Part shown: positions 47,190 to 58,739 of the stretch, piece after piece
Numbering within the stretch: the first letter of the stretch is position 1
How the letters are laid out: the number at the start of each line of letters is the position of its first letter
Assembly: GCA_016271365.2 (NCBI GenBank)
Contig: CM057452.1
Coordinates: 1,243,811,001-1,243,875,000, forward strand
Reading direction: 5' to 3'
DNA: 64,000 nucleotides
From: Neoceratodus forsteri
Taxonomy: Eukaryota; Chordata; Ceratodontiformes; Ceratodontidae
The notes under the pieces: model-generated
Seen by the model: only the letters and a program-made list of their open reading frames with translations
Database searches by the model: none
What the model was told of the DNA's origin: nothing
Position numbers and translations under genes: made by a program

Positions 47190-47485
47190 AGGGAACACTG
47201 GACACAAGGGAAGTTACTTACTATGGCAATGAGGATTGGATGAGGGAAGGAAGTACTACTGCACACCAGGGAAGTTTCTTAGCATGGCAAACAAGATTGG
47301 GTAAAGGAGAGGGTACTACTACACTGGACACCAGAAAAGTTACTTAACATGGCAGTGGTGATTGGGTGAGGAAAGGGGTACTACTGGATACTAGCAAAGA
47401 TTTTAACATGTAAGTGAGGATTGAGTTAGAGAGGGGGTCACCACTTGGCATCAGGGAAGTTATTAATTATGTGTGAGTAGCGGGT
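47190..47485. repeat. Minisatellite, about 62-bp unit, five copies
   Basis: 'GAAGTTACTTA.CATGGCAATGAGGATTGGGTGAGG..GGGTACTACTGGACACCAG' recurs with anchors near 47210, 47271, 47336, 47396 and 47456 (periods 61, 65, 60, 60). Confidence 0.75.
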
Positions 47486-47995
47486 AAGAATGCTTCTTCT
47501 TGGCTAATCGCCTCCTCTGCATACTCTCACTGCTGTGGCTGAAGAATACATTCACAACACCTTCTCCGGTACATTCTCAAAAGGCTCATGGCTTGCTCAT
47601 GCAACTGTCAAGCAGAGGTACTGGCCAATCTAATACCATCAGTACACTATTTTTCTGATGGCAACACCAACAAATAGGAATTCATCTCATCAACTCATTT
47701 TCACTAACATTTTCCACTCTTATGCTTCTGAATCACATCTACAAAACATTTTCTGGCTTTGACCACAATAGGAACTTGCATTTTGCTTCTTTTTGGGGGG
47801 CTTATCTGCAGACCAGTTCCTACTGGGATTCTCATCAAGGAATGTTTGACTGCTGTCTCACTGTAATGCATTTAGGGTAGTACTTGTAATACAGAATGAG
47901 TGAAGCATCTTGCTGACTATTGGCTGCCAGTACTGTGACACATTTAATTAGTTGCAAGCAGCCACATTCATTACATACATACGTACGAACATACA
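47486..47995. other. No gene seen
   Basis: Unassigned DNA between the minisatellite and the next LINE. Confidence 0.4.
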
Positions 47996-47997
47996 AC

Positions 47998-50240
47998 ATT
48001 TCCAGCAGATACAGACCTTACAGTCTATCTAGTCTGCTTGAGTGTGCAATACTCAGTCATGTAAACTACAGCTGCCCCTCCCCTTCCCCCCTTCTGCTGT
48101 ATTTCTTTTTCACCCCAGCACACCTTCAGTTTTTACTCTCCCTTTGATCCTGTCCCACCCCCTCTTAAAGCTGCTCACTGACCTCAATCATACCACCTCC
48201 TCCAGCAGCACATTCCACCCTGTAATGACCCTTTCCATAAAATAATGCCTCCTCATTTCCCCCTGAATCTTCCTCCTTGCAGTTTCAGACTGTGTTTCCT
48301 GGTTTCCCTCCCACCTTTTAGTCTAAGCATACCCTTGGTGTTAACTCTGTTCATGCCCTTTAAGTACTTAAAGGTCTCAATCATATCCCCTCTCTCCCTT
48401 CTATCCTCAGGGAATACATATTAAGCTCCCTCAGTTTTTCCTCATATGGTTTATCTTCCCATCCAAGGATCATTATCATTGCCTTATGCTGTACACCCTT
48501 CAGTAGCTTGATGTCCTTTTTCAAATAGGGGCACCAGTACTGCATGCAGTACTTGAGATGTGGCCTCACCAGGGACCTGTACAGGTGCAGAATGACCTCC
48601 TGTCTCTTAGAGGTGATTACACTTGCGATGCACCCCAGCATTATATTCTCCTTTGCCTCTGCCTTCCTACACTGCATTGAGTGGTTCATTTTGCCTGCTA
48701 CTAGTACTCCCAGATCCTTCTCTTCCATTGACATGAATAACTGCACTCCCCCCAGCCAGTAACTATTCCCAGGATTTCTGGCCACCGAGTGCATGACTTT
48801 ACACTTCTTGGCATTGAACCCTAGTTGCCATGTGTTTGAGCAGCCCTCAAGTCTTACTAAATCATCCTGCATTACTTTACCACATTCCCCACAATGCACT
48901 TACACACAGATCATTGTATCATCTGCGAAGAGGCTGATCTTACTTTTTATACTGTCTGATATGTCGGCAATGAAAATATTAAACAGCACCGGTCATACCA
49001 CTGAGCTCTGTGGGACCCAACTTGTTACAGCTCTTGGATCCAATAGCTCACACCCCATGACTACCTTCTGCTGCATTCCTGTAGCCAGCTCTTAACCCAA
49101 CTAACCAGTTTCCTCTCTGCTCCTAGGTTACACAACTTGCTGGTCAGCCTTCCTTGAGGCACCAAGTCAAAGGCTTTGCTTAAGTCTCGGTAGTGGACAG
49201 CTACCACATGACCTTATTATCCAGTGCCTATGTCACCCAATCAAACAAGACAATCAGGTTTGTCTAACAGGATCTGCATGAGAAAAACCTATGCTGCCTG
49301 CCATCCGGGTGACCATTCTTCTCCAGAAATATCACCAGCCATAAACCTCTTCAACCACACTTCCATGGCCCTCATGTTATACCACCATCATCTTGTGCTT
49401 TTCCCAGCATCACCAGTGCTGCTGCATTCCTGTTTCCTGTTCTGTTTTTTCTCCTCTGCCTTCTTTTTGCTGCTTCCTTATCCACCAGTGTGAACATGTC
49501 CACTTATTCCCTATTCCATGTTTTCGTTCAAGTCCAATGGAATATGATCACCCAACATAACACCTGGATGTCCCACATCCATTTCCTCCTACCCTCCTGC
49601 TACCTTGCTCAGTCCTTCCTTACCTGCTGTTGACCACTGGTTACTCCACACCCCCTGTTCTTTAAATTCCTGCAGCATCCTCTGCAGTTTCCCCAGCTTG
49701 TCCTTCCTGTCCTCCCAGATAAGCTCCTCCACATACCCTAGCAAGCTGCCCTGCAAAGATCAACCACATCATTCTTACTCTGTGGTGTCACCTCTCCTGG
49801 GGCTGTTGCATCAGGCTTCTTCTTTGCTGGCTTACTCCTTACTGAATCCTGCATCTTTTTCTTCTCATCCCTCCTTGGCTGTGCATCCTCCTTCACCTTG
49901 GTGCTCTCCTGTAGTGTCAGCACTTCCAACACCATCACCATCACCTTCTGCATGGTATCCTCATGCATTCCACTCATTTCTGGTACCTCCACCCTGCTCC
50001 TCTCTTTCTGCTTCCTCAGGAACTTGCTGCAAACTCATATGAAAAACATTTTTTCTTGAACTGTAACTTAATGAAATGGGGTGGTGGAGGAGATGCCCCC
50101 TGTCCAGGGTCTGTGAAATACCTCCCCCCCTCACTGTCATCTATTCCCACTCACAATAGCTCAACCCCAACTCCCACACCCTGCACTAGACTTTCTCATC
50201 CCATACTTTTTACTGTACTAGACCTTTGATGAACCAGCTA
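47998..50240 (-). mobile_element. CR1-like LINE (subfamily A), RT and a scrap of ORF1
   Basis: Minus strand. RT is legible from about 49380 (MEVWLKRF) through DLSKAFDLVPQGRLTSKLCN, PVLFNIFIADISDSIKSKIS and LFADDTMI near 48950-48910, then a 172-codon frame (48899-48381) with WQLGFNAKKCKVMH, EEKDLGVLVAGKM and RPHLKYCMQYWCPYLKKDIK. The C-terminal RHYFMERVITGWNVLLEEVV lies near 48240-48180. The 3' end (48000-48045) reads, reversed, CAGACTAGATAGACTG.. and abuts CATACGTACGAACATAC, similar to the tail at 61040-61090. Right of 49400 a Lys/Glu-rich frame (49992-49738) may be a remnant of ORF1. Many stops. Confidence 0.75.
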
Positions 50241-52880
50241 TAGCCTAACATTAGCCTTAGATGCAGCAGTACTGCCTGTGCACATTTTTTTCCATTATCT
50301 CTTCTGCCACAAGGCATGATATCCTGGCCCCTGATGGCTCTAAGTGACCTGCAGATGAAGGGGGGTGGGTAAGACTTCTATATTTAAAAGCTGGTCCATT
50401 TCCCTCTGTCCCAGCCAAGAGGCCCCAACCCACTTGCAGCTTGCATCTCCAAGACATCAAACTCAAAGCTGCTACCTTCCCCCCCAGCTGAGCACCCTCC
50501 ACCTCCAGTGGGATGTCCCTGTTCACAAGCTCAGCGAGCCTTAGTAGAGCCAGGAAGGGTGTTGGGAGGTGGCAGAACGTGAGAGCAAGCACAAAACTCA
50601 GCCACTGCCTGCTGCAAGTAAAAGGAGAGCCAGACCAAAGATAAACTTCAATGCTATTTATTAAATAAAAGTGCATAAAGTGTATATAACAGCAAAATTA
50701 TACCAGGCAGCACAAGAATCCCCACACAGTAACAACGCAGTGGAACACAGTAGAACCCACAGACCTCTTCCAGTTTCACATTAAAGCATCATCACTTGCA
50801 GCAGGTGGTGCCTGAGTTTTGTGTGTGCTCTTGGGGTTTTAGACTCCTGAGCATGCTGGGCTGTTGGGGCAGCTTTTTCTGTGCCAAGGTGTCAGAACCT
50901 CCCTAGTAAAAAGATGGACTGCCTTAAACACCACATTGTGCGAGCTCCTGTTTTTTAAAAGCTGGCCTCTTCACTCTGCCTCTGGCAGCCAGACAGAACC
51001 AACTTGTAGCTTGCATCCCACCAGGATTTTTTTTTTGACAGGTGTGTCCCCTAATTCTCATGTCTCAACTTACTTTGGCCTCTTCTTGCCATCCTGCCAC
51101 TGCTGTACTCAACATGACGGAGGGCCGAATCTGCTATCAGTCACCCTTCCCTGGGACTGCTACCACTCATGCTGCAGTGGGAGATCAGCAAGGTTTCACT
51201 CCCTTGCTCTTCCCATTATTGATGGTGTGATGCTATGGTGCTACTACTGTACTGCCCAAGGGAAAGGGATGTGCACTGGGGGCCCTTCACTGTGATTGTG
51301 CAACGTGCCAGACCCCCATTACTGCTGTTATTTCTGACTCCTTGGGACCCCCTGGTACCACGAGGATTGGAGAAGCCTGCCAGACACATCACCAGCTAGA
51401 CCATTTTTAGTGCAGACCACCCACCTTGCCCCTCTCCTGCCCACTAGAGTCAGAAAAGTTGCTGGTGCTCCTCGCACAATGATCACGCTCATGCTCCTCA
51501 CACAGCATTCATGCATGTGCTTGCCTCCTGCCATCTGACCACCCACAATCTGGGTGCACAGTACTCCAGACCTCCCCCTTGCCACACATGAACTGCCAAA
51601 AATCCTCAGCACAATGATCTCAGCCTTGTGCTTGTCTTCGATACATACCACTGTGCAGAGGGCCACCCATAGTCTGGGCAGTGATCATCCAGGTAATCTG
51701 CTAACCTAAAAATACTATGGGCACAATAACACCTGCCCACCCACTCCATGAAATTGACAGATTTCTGTCAAACCACCAGTCTGCAGACCACACAAACAGA
51801 CTGGGCCGCAATCCAATGCCCATCATCCATATGTGTTTCCTACCCATGCTGCAGCTCACCACAGTTACTGACTCCCTCAGTCCCCATTTATTCACCCCTC
51901 AACTTCCCCTTACCAGCCTTCACTTACCCTCCAAGTGTCTCGGGTATCTCTCCTGCTGGTCAGTATAACACAGATTCATGTAGCATAAGAAAAAGGCAGA
52001 TCAGCTCTGGCATGCACTTTTAATAGCCCTCTTTTTGCTGGACTTTTTCCTCCAAACCAATCTATGTCTACCTTCTCTCCCCATCTCCTTTTCTCCCAAC
52101 CTACTCCCCATGTTCCTATATCTTCCTCTCTCTCAATCACCCTTTTGGCTGGTGCCCTTGAACCATCAGTCTCCATTTTTAATAGGGAACAATGGTCAAA
52201 AATAATCTTGACAAGAAACGGCATAAAGCTGGTCCTGAGCAATGGAAATTCCCACTCAGCAGCACATGCAGACTGAATTAACTTCCCCTTTGTCTTGAAT
52301 TCTGCATCACAAAAAAAATCATCATTCCCATGACAAATTAGTTACTGCCACACTGCTGAAACTTCAAACCTGGATCCTTCATCAAAAAGAAAAAAGTTGT
52401 AAAGCTAGTTCTGCTTTCAGCATTAACCAGCAAATGGTGACTGGAGGCAGTGTGCAGTACATTTTCTCTGTAATAACTCTGCCACATAATATGGAAACTA
52501 ACTCACAATTATTTCCTTTATTTCCTTTATTTATGAAACAAAACCCTTACTCTGTGCCTTGTTCCTCTCTGGCAGGACCAACCCATTCCTCCTGTCTCAC
52601 TGAACAAATGTCTCCTAGCAAAAATAACAATCCATGCATTTGATACACGCTTTTTAATGCTTTAAAAACAAGAAAACACATAAAACTGCCTTTCTCCCAA
52701 CATATACAGTATAAACTTTTCCAGCTATCCCTTCTGAAAAACGTGCAAAAAATTAATTTGGACTTACTGTGCTTTCAGACTGCATAGCTCCTCTGCTCAG
52801 ATTCCCTCTCCATGACTGAACATGGATAAGAATTAGATTCAGCATATTACTGCAGCAACTTCCTGCTATACTTTCCTTTC
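50241..52880. other. Pyrimidine-rich region without recognised gene
   Basis: Open frames exist on both strands (for example 50257-50676 minus, 50864-51295 plus) but show no motif I can name. A diverged direct repeat, 'TTAAAAGCTGG..C..CTTGCAGCTTGCATC', links about 50390-50455 with 50955-51020, so part of the region is itself repetitive. Confidence 0.35.
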
Positions 52881-52884
52881 TATG

Positions 52885-52887
52885 CAA

Positions 52888-52919
<32 letters not shown>

Positions 52920-52921
52920 AG
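52885..52921. repeat. (GAAA)n microsatellite
   Basis: About nine AAAG units just before the SINE. Confidence 0.95.
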
Positions 52922-52950
52922 ACTATGCTATCTGAGGAGTCTGCATCAAA

Positions 52951-53352
52951 GTGTCAGTGGCTCAGTAGGTAGCACACTTGCCTCTGAGGCCAGGAGATCA
53001 GAGGGCTGTGGGTTCAGTTCCCACATCTGGCACTTGGGTTAATATCCCAGTACTGACACTGTAGTGCAGCATGAGAGGGGTGCTGTCTTTTGGATGAGAT
53101 GTTAAACCGAGGTCCCATCTGCCTGGACTGGTGGTAGTTCAGGTGGATGTTAAAGATCCCATGGAACTTATTGTAAAGAGTAGGAAATTTCCCTGGTGTC
53201 CTGGCCAAATTTCCCTCATTCACTAAAAATGCCACCAACAGCTTAATCTGGTTCAAGGTCAGTTGGCATTTATCTATATTCCCCCTCCCCCGGGTCGTGC
53301 CTGAAAATAGGCAGGATTTGTCTAGTGCACTTACCTGGTCAACACTAAATAA
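52951..53352 (+). mobile_element. V-SINE-type tRNA-derived SINE, about 400 bp
   Basis: A tRNA-like head contains A box TGGCTCAGTAGG (52958-52969) and B-box GGTTCAGTTCC (53011-53021; consensus GGTTCGANTCC). The central region reads TGGATGAGATGTTAAACCGA and then TTAAAGATCCCATGG, with GTGTCCTGGCCAAATTTCCC further on. From memory this central text is the conserved domain of the V-SINE superfamily of fishes and lungfish. It ends in an A-rich CTAAATAAAAAC. The long minus-strand frame 53014-53610 reads through it and is not a gene. Confidence 0.8.
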
Positions 53353-53394
53353 AAACAAGCATTTGTCAATGCCGAATGTTTGCTTACTGGCATT

Positions 53395-53935
53395 GGCAGT
53401 GGTAGTGTAGAAGTTACAGAGCTGCGTAATAGGAATGGCAGTGACGTATTGAACTGAAGCCAACCCCACCACCACCCTGCAGAGAGTGACAGGCATTGGG
53501 GTGTGCATTTGGGTCGTCAGGCATAACGGCCACGCCATTTCACCACACCCCACTCTGCAGAGACTGACAAGTGTCGCGTGTTCCTTGAGGTCTTTGGCCC
53601 TTATGCGCACCCCATTTCATTAGGAAATACGGTGAGATGGGTGCAATATAGGAAAATGGGGTGAAGTTTGGGGCCGAAGAGTCCAAGGCATACCTCGATG
53701 CCTCTCAGTGACTGCAGGGTGTGGAATGGTATGAGCATCACAGGCAAGAATCCCAAGTCACACCCCTGATTCTTGTCATTCTATATAGGGTTGGGCGATT
53801 TAGTTGAAAAGTCTAATACCTCAGGCATTCATTGGTATTTTAACTTCAAATCTTCAACATGTTTGTTTTGTGACCCCACCTCCATGAACAGGGGAATATC
53901 AGTGTGGTAGCCAAGCTGCTTATGCACAGTGACTA
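53395..53935. other. No gene seen
   Basis: Unassigned sequence between the SINE and the foldback repeat units. CCCTGCAGAGAGTGACAGGC and CTCTGCAGAGACTGACAAGT show a short internal repeat near 53477 and 53552. Confidence 0.35.
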
Positions 53936-53939
53936 CAGG

Positions 53940-55580
53940 ATTTAGCACCACAGATGCAAACATATTCGAACAGGCTGTAAAAATGGCAGCTGTACTCTTT
54001 CATGGGGAGGTGTAAAATGGCTATGTTGCAAATGTGTAGTAAAATATTTAAAAAATGGTGAAGTCACAACGTACATAGAAACTGTGCAACGCACCACGTT
54101 ATATAAGTAGGTTGGGGATATTTTATAGCAGATTGTCAACTCAGGCATTTTGGTGCCTCCGATCATGAACAGTGTGACTGTGATTTTCTTTATCTGTGCC
54201 GAACAATGATTTCCCATAACGACACGCATCTCTGCACTGAAAGTGTGAAAACACACTTTGGCCATGTTGTGAAAAATGGCAGCTGTACTGTTCATAAGAA
54301 GTGTTGAAAAATGCCACTAGTGAAAATCTGGACTGGAAATATTACAAAGTCATGAACTAATGAGGATCGTGGAAACTGCACAATGCTCACTCATAACACA
54401 GTCATTTTATGGACTTTTGTCACCAAATTTTCAACATAGCCATTTTAAGACCTCTGCTCGTGAACAGTGTAACTGTGATTTTCTTAATCTGTCCTAAACA
54501 TTGCTTTCGCACACCAACAGCACCATTGTATGCTACATGTCTTGATAACACATTTTGGGTGACATATGAAAAATTGCTGCTGTACTGTTCATAAGGAAGT
54601 TTAATAAAATGGACATGTTGAAAATCTAGAGTGAAAATATTAAATTTGCAAACTAACGAGCATGCATAGGAACTGTGCAGCGCTGCTTCGTAAAAGTCAT
54701 TTTAGGCATTTTTACCAAGTTTTCAACATAGCCATTTTAAGACCTCTGCTCATGAACAGTGTCACTGTGGTTTGTTAATGTGTCCCATACATTGAGGTTG
54801 CACACCGACTGCGCCATTGTGCGCTACATGGGGGGAAACACGTTTTGGGCAGGATGTGAAAAATGACAGCTGTACTGCTCATAAGGAGGTGTGGAAAAAT
54901 GGCAATGTTGAAAATCTGGAAGGGAAATATTGAAAATTCGCAAACCTACGAGCATGCGTGGGAACTGTGCAACGCACACTCGTAAAACAGTCATTTTTAG
55001 GAATTCTGTCACCAAATTATCAACATTGCCATTTTAAGATCTCTGCTCATGAACAGTGACAATGTGATTTTCTTAATATGTCCCATACACTGAGTTTGCT
55101 AGCGACTGCGCCATTGTCTGCTCAGGCAGGAAAACATTTGGGGTGAGATGTGAAAATGACAGCTGTACTACTCATAAGAAGATGTGGAAAAATGGTAATG
55201 TTGAAAATCTGGAGTGGAAATATTGAAATTGTAAACCTATGAGCTGAGGGAACTTTAACGCACTCAGAAACAGTCATTTTAGAATTTTTTTCACCAAATT
55301 TTCAGCATAGCCATTTCAAGACCTCTGTTCATGAACAGTGTCACTACAATTTTCTTAATTTGTCCCGTACATTGATTTCGCACACCGACTGCGCCATTCT
55401 GCGCTACAATGGTGGAAACACATTTTGGGTGAGATGCAAAAAATGACAGCTATACTACTCATAAGACAGTGTGGTGAAATGGCAATGTTGAAAATCTGGA
55501 GTGAAAATATTGAAATTTCGCGAACTTACGAGCCTGCGTAGGAACTGCGTAACGCACGCTCGTTAAACAGTCATTTTTTG
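53940..55580 (+). repeat. Six tandem units of about 293 bp in the left foldback arm
   Basis: The anchor '(G)AAAAATGACAGCTGTACTGCTCATAAG' occurs near 53976, 54274, 54569, 54860, 55154 and 55440, periods 286-298 bp. Each unit also carries 'GGCAATGTTGAAAATCTGGA', 'GCATGCGTAGGAACTGTGCAACGC', 'CAGTCATTTTAGG', 'CACCAAATTTTCAACATAGCCATTTTAAGACC' and 'CTCATGAACAGTGTCACTGTGATTTTCTTAAT' variants. Confidence 0.85.
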
Positions 55581-55619
55581 GAATATTGGCACCAAATTTT
55601 CAATCTGGGGGTTTTGGGC

Positions 55620-55759
55620 CCCCTTCTCATGAATGATGTCACTGTCATGGCGGTATTCAATCCTGAAGGGTGATTTCGCAGTCACTGCACAGTCACTGCA
55701 TGAAATCACCCTTCGAGCCCGAATAACGCCATGACAGTGACATTATTCATGAGAAGGGG
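55620..55759. repeat. 140-bp hairpin module, left arm
   Basis: CCCCTTCTCATGAATGATGT at 55620 pairs with ACATTATTCATGAGAAGGGG at 55740-55759. Pairing continues inward over about 60 bp (GTCACTGTCATGGCG.., GAAGGGTGATTTC..) to a loop of about 20 bases with CAGTCACTG repeats. Sister modules are at 11729-11866 and 57536-57680. Confidence 0.85.
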
Positions 55760-55863
55760 TCCCATAAAACCCATGTTGAAAATTTAGTGCAAAAATTCCC
55801 AAAAATGCCCGAGATATGCAATCAAGTTGAACCCCTCCTATCTAGCCCATTATACAGCTTACC

Positions 55864-55942
55864 GGCATTTCCTCAGTTCGCGGTCAGCTTTGAAGAGTGC
55901 AGGCGTGTTCGGTCCACGAAGATCATCGTGCGAGTCCGGAGG
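55864..55942 (-). other. Exon-like block with splice donors facing both ways, left arm
   Basis: The block is bounded by CTTACC at 55858-55863 (a GGTAAG donor for minus-strand, outward transcription) and by GAGGGTAAGTATGG on the plus strand (donor GT at 55943). The right arm keeps the outward donor (GGTAAG at 57436-57441), and the 11.9-kb copy keeps both (11961-11966 and 12050). The sequence between is conserved ('CTTTGAAGAGTGCAGGC'). It may be a first exon of an element transcript. Confidence 0.45.
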
Positions 55943-57535
55943 GTAAGTATGGGGTGAGGGGTGTGGGAAGCTGGGTGCGCAGTGGGTGAGTGCGGGATGT
56001 GGGAGGGGCTCGGGAGGCAGCGTGGGACAGTTTTTTTTGCGGAAAAAACAAAAAGACATCGCGGGACCGCTTGCCACGCTGGGGTGGGCTCCCAGCATGG
56101 CACAAGGACTTTGGGGCATTCAGCCGGCGGGGGATTGGGCACTTCCGCGGCAAAAACCCCCAAAGGACCATTTGCCACGCTGGGTGGGCTCCCAGTGTCA
56201 CAATGACTTTGGGGAGGGGCGTTCAGCCGACGGGGTTGGCCACCCGTCGGCAACAAAATGGATTGCCACGCTGGGGTGGGCTCCCAGTGTGGCAGCAACT
56301 GTGGGAGGAGGGACAAATAGTTCAGCCGGCGGGGATTGGGCACCCCGTCGACTATCACGCTGCGTCGCGGTGGGCGGCGCGCCGCGCCTGCGGCTGGGGG
56401 AGCTGCGTGAGCAGCTCCTTATCGCTGCTCACTCAGCGTAGCTCCCCTTTCAACTGTATGCCACTGCATTTTGGAGCGTGTCATAGACAGCTCCAAAATG
56501 CATTAGCTTACAGGGGCCGCGCCTGCCAGCCCAGTGCCTGAATTGGAGGAGGAGGAGACACACCTCCGAAATCTCTGTTCATGGCACTATGTTTCTTGCA
56601 CATGCGAGCAGGCAAACATAATAAAAAATAAAGCCTACAAAGCTGCATAGTTGAAGGGTGTTTAAATTTGTGTTGGAAATGGAAACTATTTGGTCTGCTA
56701 CCACTGAAGGGACTGCATACTTTCTAACCTAAGTACTTCAATTACTGAAATTATAAAAAAAAGACCATAAAAACATCCCTTTTTATGTTGCTTGCACGCA
56801 TGTGCAACAAACATAGTGCCATCATCGGAGATTTCGGAGGTGTGTCACCTCCTCCTCCTCCAATTCAGTCAGTGAGCTGGCAGGCGTGGCCCCTGTAAGC
56901 CAATGCATTTTGGAGCTGTCTATGACACGCTCCAAAATGCATTGGCATACAGTTGAAAGGGTGAGCTACACTTCAGTGAGCAGAGATAAGAAGCGTAGCT
57001 CCCCCCTCACACGCAGGCGTGCGCGCCCCTGCACCTACTGTGTAGCCGACGGGGTGCCCAATCCCAGTCAGATAAGCTGCATCTCTCCCCCCCCAGTTGT
57101 AGGTGATACGCTGGGAGCCCACCCCAGCGTGGCAATCAGTCCTTTTGCTGACGGGGGTGCCCAATCCCCCGTTGGCTGAATGCACCCCAATGTCATTGTG
57201 CCATGCTGGGAGCCCACCCCAGCATGGCAAAGAGTCCCATGATGTCTTTTTTGTTTTTACCTGAAAACAGCGGTCCCCAATGCGTCTCCAACCCCTCCAC
57301 AACCCGCACCCACCACTGCGCACTCAGCCTCCCCACACCCCTCCCACTATTCCTCTGGACTCCGGCGCTGACGATCTTGGTGGACCGGGAACACGTCTGC
57401 ACTCTTGAAAGCCGACCGCGAACTGAGGAAATGCCGGTAAGCTGTATAATGGGCTAGATGGGGGGGTTTCAACTTTGTTGCATATCTCAGGCATTTTTGG
57501 GAATTTTTGCACCAAATTTTCAACATGGGGTTTTT

Positions 57536-57680
57536 GGGACCGCTTCTCATGAATAATGTCACTGTCATGGCGTTATTCGGGCCCAAAGGGTGATTTCGCA
57601 CAGTGACTGTGCAGTGACTGTGAAATCACCTCCAGGCCTGAATACCACCATGACAGTGACATCATTCATGAGAAAGATCC
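57536..57680. repeat. Hairpin module, right arm
   Basis: Inverted counterpart of 55620-55759, itself self-complementary: CTTCTCATGAATAATGTCAC pairs with GTGACATCATTCATGAGAA, with GGTGATTTC / GAAATCACC near the loop. Confidence 0.8.
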
Positions 57681-58159
57681 CAAAAACCCCTTGTTGAAAA
57701 TTAGTGCCAAAATTCAAAAATGACTGTTTTATTTAGCGCGGCGCTGCAGTAGTTCCTACGTGAAAGTTCATAAGTTCGTGGAATTTCAATATTTTCACTC
57801 CAGATTTTCAACATTGCCATTTTACCACACCTTCTTATGAGTAGTATAGCTGTCATTTTCACATCTCACCCAAAATGTGTTTCCACCATGTAGCATAGAA
57901 TGGCTAGTCGGTGTGGAAATCAATGTACGGAACAAATTAAGAAAATCACAGTGACACTGTTCATGAGCAGAGGTCTTAAAATGGCTATGTTGAAAATTTG
58001 GTGAAAAAATTCCTAAAATGACATTTCTGACGTCGTTGCATGCAGTTCCTACGCACGCTTGTACGTTCGCAAATTTTCAATATTTGCACTCCAATGACTT
58101 CCAAATACCTAAACAGCACATAAAAGCAAGCAACATTCGGCATTGACAAATGCTTGTTT

Positions 58160-58533
58160 CTATACTGTATTTCCTTTTCAATTTGAATAGACCACTAAAG
58201 CATTGATATACTTCTATATTTATATTAACATGTTTGCCACTGTTCTGACTAGTATACTTGAAAGAATTGTACCTAAAGAGTCTAAAAACAATTGTATTAA
58301 GTTGTAGCAACTGAGTATTAAACATTTAAAAAAATATTTATTGATTGAAAACTGGTAACCAAGAAAGGTACATTGAACCGAGGCTTATTTTCCATGTAAC
58401 CCAGAGGAGGGGTACAGGAGAACAATCCATACAGTGACAACAATGCAAACACAATAACTGTCACCAAGAATAACTAAATGAAGGGGGTATAGGTGTTCAG
58501 TGCAAACAGTAACAGAGATTCAAACAACATATA
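58160..58533. other. No gene seen
   Basis: AT-rich spacer between the foldback element and the second Harbinger copy. Confidence 0.4.
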
Positions 58534-58739
58534 GGCCCAGATATTCAAACTGCACCCAAAAAGTGGGCAATAGCAGGAGCAAGCACAAGTCTATTGCGCC
58601 CATGCGCAAGAGATGCAATATTCAAAAACGGAACAGGCCAAACTGCGCCTACAGCTGGCGACTGAATATTGCACCACCTGCACCATAGCGCAACTAGGGA
58701 GTGGAAGCTGAGCAGATCTGATGTGCCATAGCGCAACAA

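Larger units (their letters stand above)
53940..58095. mobile_element. Foldback (palindromic) element with long structured arms
   Basis: About 55390-56624 and 56779-58095 are inverted copies of each other across a spacer of about 150 bp. Inner ends match closely: CACACCTCCGAAATCTC at 56562 pairs with GAGATTTCGGAGGTGTG at 56827, and the 'TTTTGGAGC..GTC..GACAGCTCCAAAATGCATT' block at 56470 pairs with that at 56905. Each arm holds, from centre outward, a GC-rich block with several 'CCACGCTGGGGTGGGCTCCCAG'-type repeats, an exon-like block, a 140-bp hairpin module and arm repeats. The left arm extends through six tandem units (53940-55580); the right arm keeps about one. Long arms built of tandem repeats are characteristic of foldback elements in several DNA-transposon groups. 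No transposase is visible, so the source of transposition is unknown. A one-arm copy lies at 11.5-12.6 kb. Confidence 0.75.

Noticed and set aside
52958..53021. tRNA gene
   Set aside because: A and B boxes are present but the B box is altered and a V-SINE body follows directly, so this is a SINE head.
53014..53610. 198-codon minus-strand frame
   Set aside because: It reads antisense through the V-SINE and into unrelated flank.
53940..55580. CRISPR-like array of regularly spaced repeats
   Set aside because: Units are 293 bp, contiguous and diverged, without short repeats and unique spacers; the context is eukaryotic.
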